Below are positions 62,637 to 64,000 of a DNA stretch of 64,000 nt, piece after piece. Location of the stretch: the NCBI RefSeq assembly GCF_002001175.1, contig NZ_MUNT01000011.1, positions 62,001 to 126,000 on the forward strand, written 5' to 3'. Positions within the stretch are counted from its first letter, which is position 1, and every line of letters begins with the position of its first letter. The position numbers were made by a program, and so were the translations under genes. The notes under the pieces are model-generated. The model made no database searches, was not told where the DNA came from, and saw nothing but the letters and a program-made list of their open reading frames with translations. The stretch comes from Rhodanobacter sp. C03. Lineage in GTDB: Bacteria > Pseudomonadota > Gammaproteobacteria > Xanthomonadales > Rhodanobacteraceae.

Positions 62637-64000
62637 ATGAAGCCATCCCTGCTTGCCCTGAGTCTTGCCGCTGCGTTGGCCACGGCCGCCGTCCATGCCA
62701 CGGATACGCCGGCGGCGCCGACGGCTGCCACTGCCACCGGTACCGATGACCCGGCGGACAGCGGCACCGGCAACGATCAGCCCACGACCAGGGATCTGAG
62801 CACGGTCGAGGTGTCCGCCAGGCTGGACCAGGCGCGCAACACGTTGTCGCCGGATACCGGCAGCAGCCAATACGTGATCGACCAGAAGGCGATCGCCCAG
62901 CTGCCGCTCGGTGCAGCGACGCCGATGAATCAGGTGCTGCTGCAGGCGCCGGGCGTGGTGCAGGATTCCTATGGTGGTCTGCATGTGCGCGGCGACCACG
63001 CGAATCTGCAATACCGCATCAATGGCGTGATCATTCCCGAGTCGATCTCGGGCTTCGGCCAGAGCCTGGACGCGCGCACGATCCAGAGCGTGAGCCTGCT
63101 TGATGGCGCGCTGCCGGCGCAGTACGGCCTGCGCACCGCGGCCGTGGTCGACATCACCACCAAGAGCGGCAGCACGCTAGGCAATGGCGGCAGCGTCGGC
63201 GTGACCACCGGCTCGTTCGGCACGTTCAATCCGAATGTCTCGCTATGGGGCAGCAGTGGTCCGTGGAGCGCGTTCTTCACGGCGAACTACACGGAGAACA
63301 ATGTCGGCATCGAGAACCCGACGGCCAGTCGCACGCCAATCCACGACCACACCAACCAGACGAAGGCGTTTGGCGATGTCAGCTACCTGATCGACAGCGA
63401 CACGCGGCTGAGCTTCCTGTTCGGCGTGGCCAACAACCGCTTCCAGATTCCCAACAATCCGGACCAGACGCCGCAGTTCGGCTATCTGGATACGGTCGGC
63501 TTCAACTCCGCCAATCTGGACGAGCAGCAGAACGAACAGACCCGCTTCGGCGTGCTGGCCTTGCAGGGCAAGTTCGGCACGACCGACTATCAGGTCTCGC
63601 TGGGTCAGCGTTACAGCGGCCTGCAATATCTGCCTGATGACATCGGCGACCTGATGTTCAACGGTGTCGCCGGCGCGATCAACCAGAGCGATCGCGCCAG
63701 CACGCTGCAGGTGGATTTCTCCACGCCGATGGGCGACAACCACACCTTGCGCTACGGCTTGTACGGTAGCTTCGACCATGCCAGCACCAACACCAATTCA
63801 CTGGTGTTTCCGGCCAATCCGGATGGCAGTCAGGCCAGCACGGTGCCGTTCAACATCTTCACCGGCGATCGGATCACCGCCAGGACCTGGTCCGCCTACG
63901 TGCAGGACGAGTGGAGCATCGGCCAGAACTGGACGGTGAACTACGGCCTGCGCGGCGACCAGTACCAGGCGTTCAATACCACCGCCAGCCAGTTGAGCCC
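62637..64000 (+). CDS. TonB-dependent outer-membrane receptor, N-terminal part (cut by window edge)
   Basis: Open from ATG 62637 to the window end, 454 codons without a stop. A signal peptide (MKPSLLALSLAAALATAAVHA) is followed by a low-complexity Thr/Ala/Asp-rich part, then a TonB-box-like stretch (RDLSTVEVSARL) and the plug domain (YVIDQKAIAQLPLGAATPMN, then QAPGVVQDSYGGLHVRGDHAN, NGVIIPESISGFGQS, LPAQYGLRTAAVVDITTKSG). The first beta-strands of the barrel follow. Receptors of this group import metal chelates, haem or other ligands with TonB energy. The Zur-type palindrome before the gene suggests zinc or a zinc complex as ligand. The C-terminal half lies beyond the window. Confidence 0.94.
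   Translation, partial: MKPSLLALSLAAALATAAVHATDTPAAPTAATATGTDDPADSGTGNDQPTTRDLSTVEVSARLDQARNTLSPDTGSSQYVIDQKAIAQLPLGAATPMNQVLLQAPGVVQDSYGGLHVRGDHANLQYRINGVIIPESISGFGQSLDARTIQSVSLLDGALPAQYGLRTAAVVDITTKSGSTLGNGGSVGVTTGSFGTFNPNVSLWGSSGPWSAFFTANYTENNVGIENPTASRTPIHDHTNQTKAFGDVSYLIDSDTRLSFLFGVANNRFQIPNNPDQTPQFGYLDTVGFNSANLDEQQNEQTRFGVLALQGKFGTTDYQVSLGQRYSGLQYLPDDIGDLMFNGVAGAINQSDRASTLQVDFSTPMGDNHTLRYGLYGSFDHASTNTNSLVFPANPDGSQASTVPFNIFTGDRITARTWSAYVQDEWSIGQNWTVNYGLRGDQYQAFNTTASQLS

Overview
The window is a GC-rich chromosomal segment from a gammaproteobacterium, most likely of the order Xanthomonadales and probably the Rhodanobacter/Dyella/Luteibacter branch. That placement is inference. It rests on a type II secretion operon in the Xanthomonas xps order (E-F-G-H-I-J-K-L-M-N-D), a monomeric NADP isocitrate dehydrogenase, a xanthomonalisin-type S53 peptidase and GTAGGGCGGGCACTGCCC-type extragenic palindromes. 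I saw no tRNA, rRNA, transposase, prophage or CRISPR array.

Layout. 1-12150 is mostly housekeeping: the 3' end of an RND pump permease, a small lipoprotein, a possible small RNA, monomeric isocitrate dehydrogenase, a TraB/GumN-type protein, an aldo/keto reductase with a 59-codon ORF and a divergent LysR regulator, glutathione-dependent formaldehyde dehydrogenase, a NYN-domain protein, an exported methyltransferase-like protein, RluE and TatD. 12150-36824 is an extracellular-function block. It has a two-gene operon ending in a zincin-type protein, a subtilisin-family protease with the same C-terminal module, a 2496-residue trimeric autotransporter adhesin with near-identical internal repeats, and the complete 11-gene type II secretion operon. 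The proteases are plausible clients of that secretion system.

36825-43950 has the HrpB helicase with an unusual insert, an ArsR-type regulator and a large S53 peptidase with PKD domains read in the opposite direction, followed by 770 bp of less GC-rich non-coding DNA. 43951-54343 has a BaiN-like flavoprotein convergent with a four-gene MdtABC/OprM-type efflux operon. 54601-58890 holds glutaminyl cyclase, a TPR-sulfotransferase and DbpA on the minus strand. 58990-61561 has the pterin genes folB and folK, a membrane protein and a pteridine-reductase-like SDR. The window ends with an EcsC-family protein and, divergent from it, a TonB-dependent receptor cut by the window edge, whose promoter carries a perfect Zur-type palindrome.

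Most interesting points: the phased TCGYAA half-sites upstream of the subtilisin gene, echoed upstream of the zincin operon and, as an inverted TTCGCCAA dyad, upstream of the S53 gene; the adhesin repeats, which differ only synonymously; the Zur-like box at the receptor gene; a repeat-like in-frame insert in hrpB; and a candidate structured RNA at about 1463-1600.
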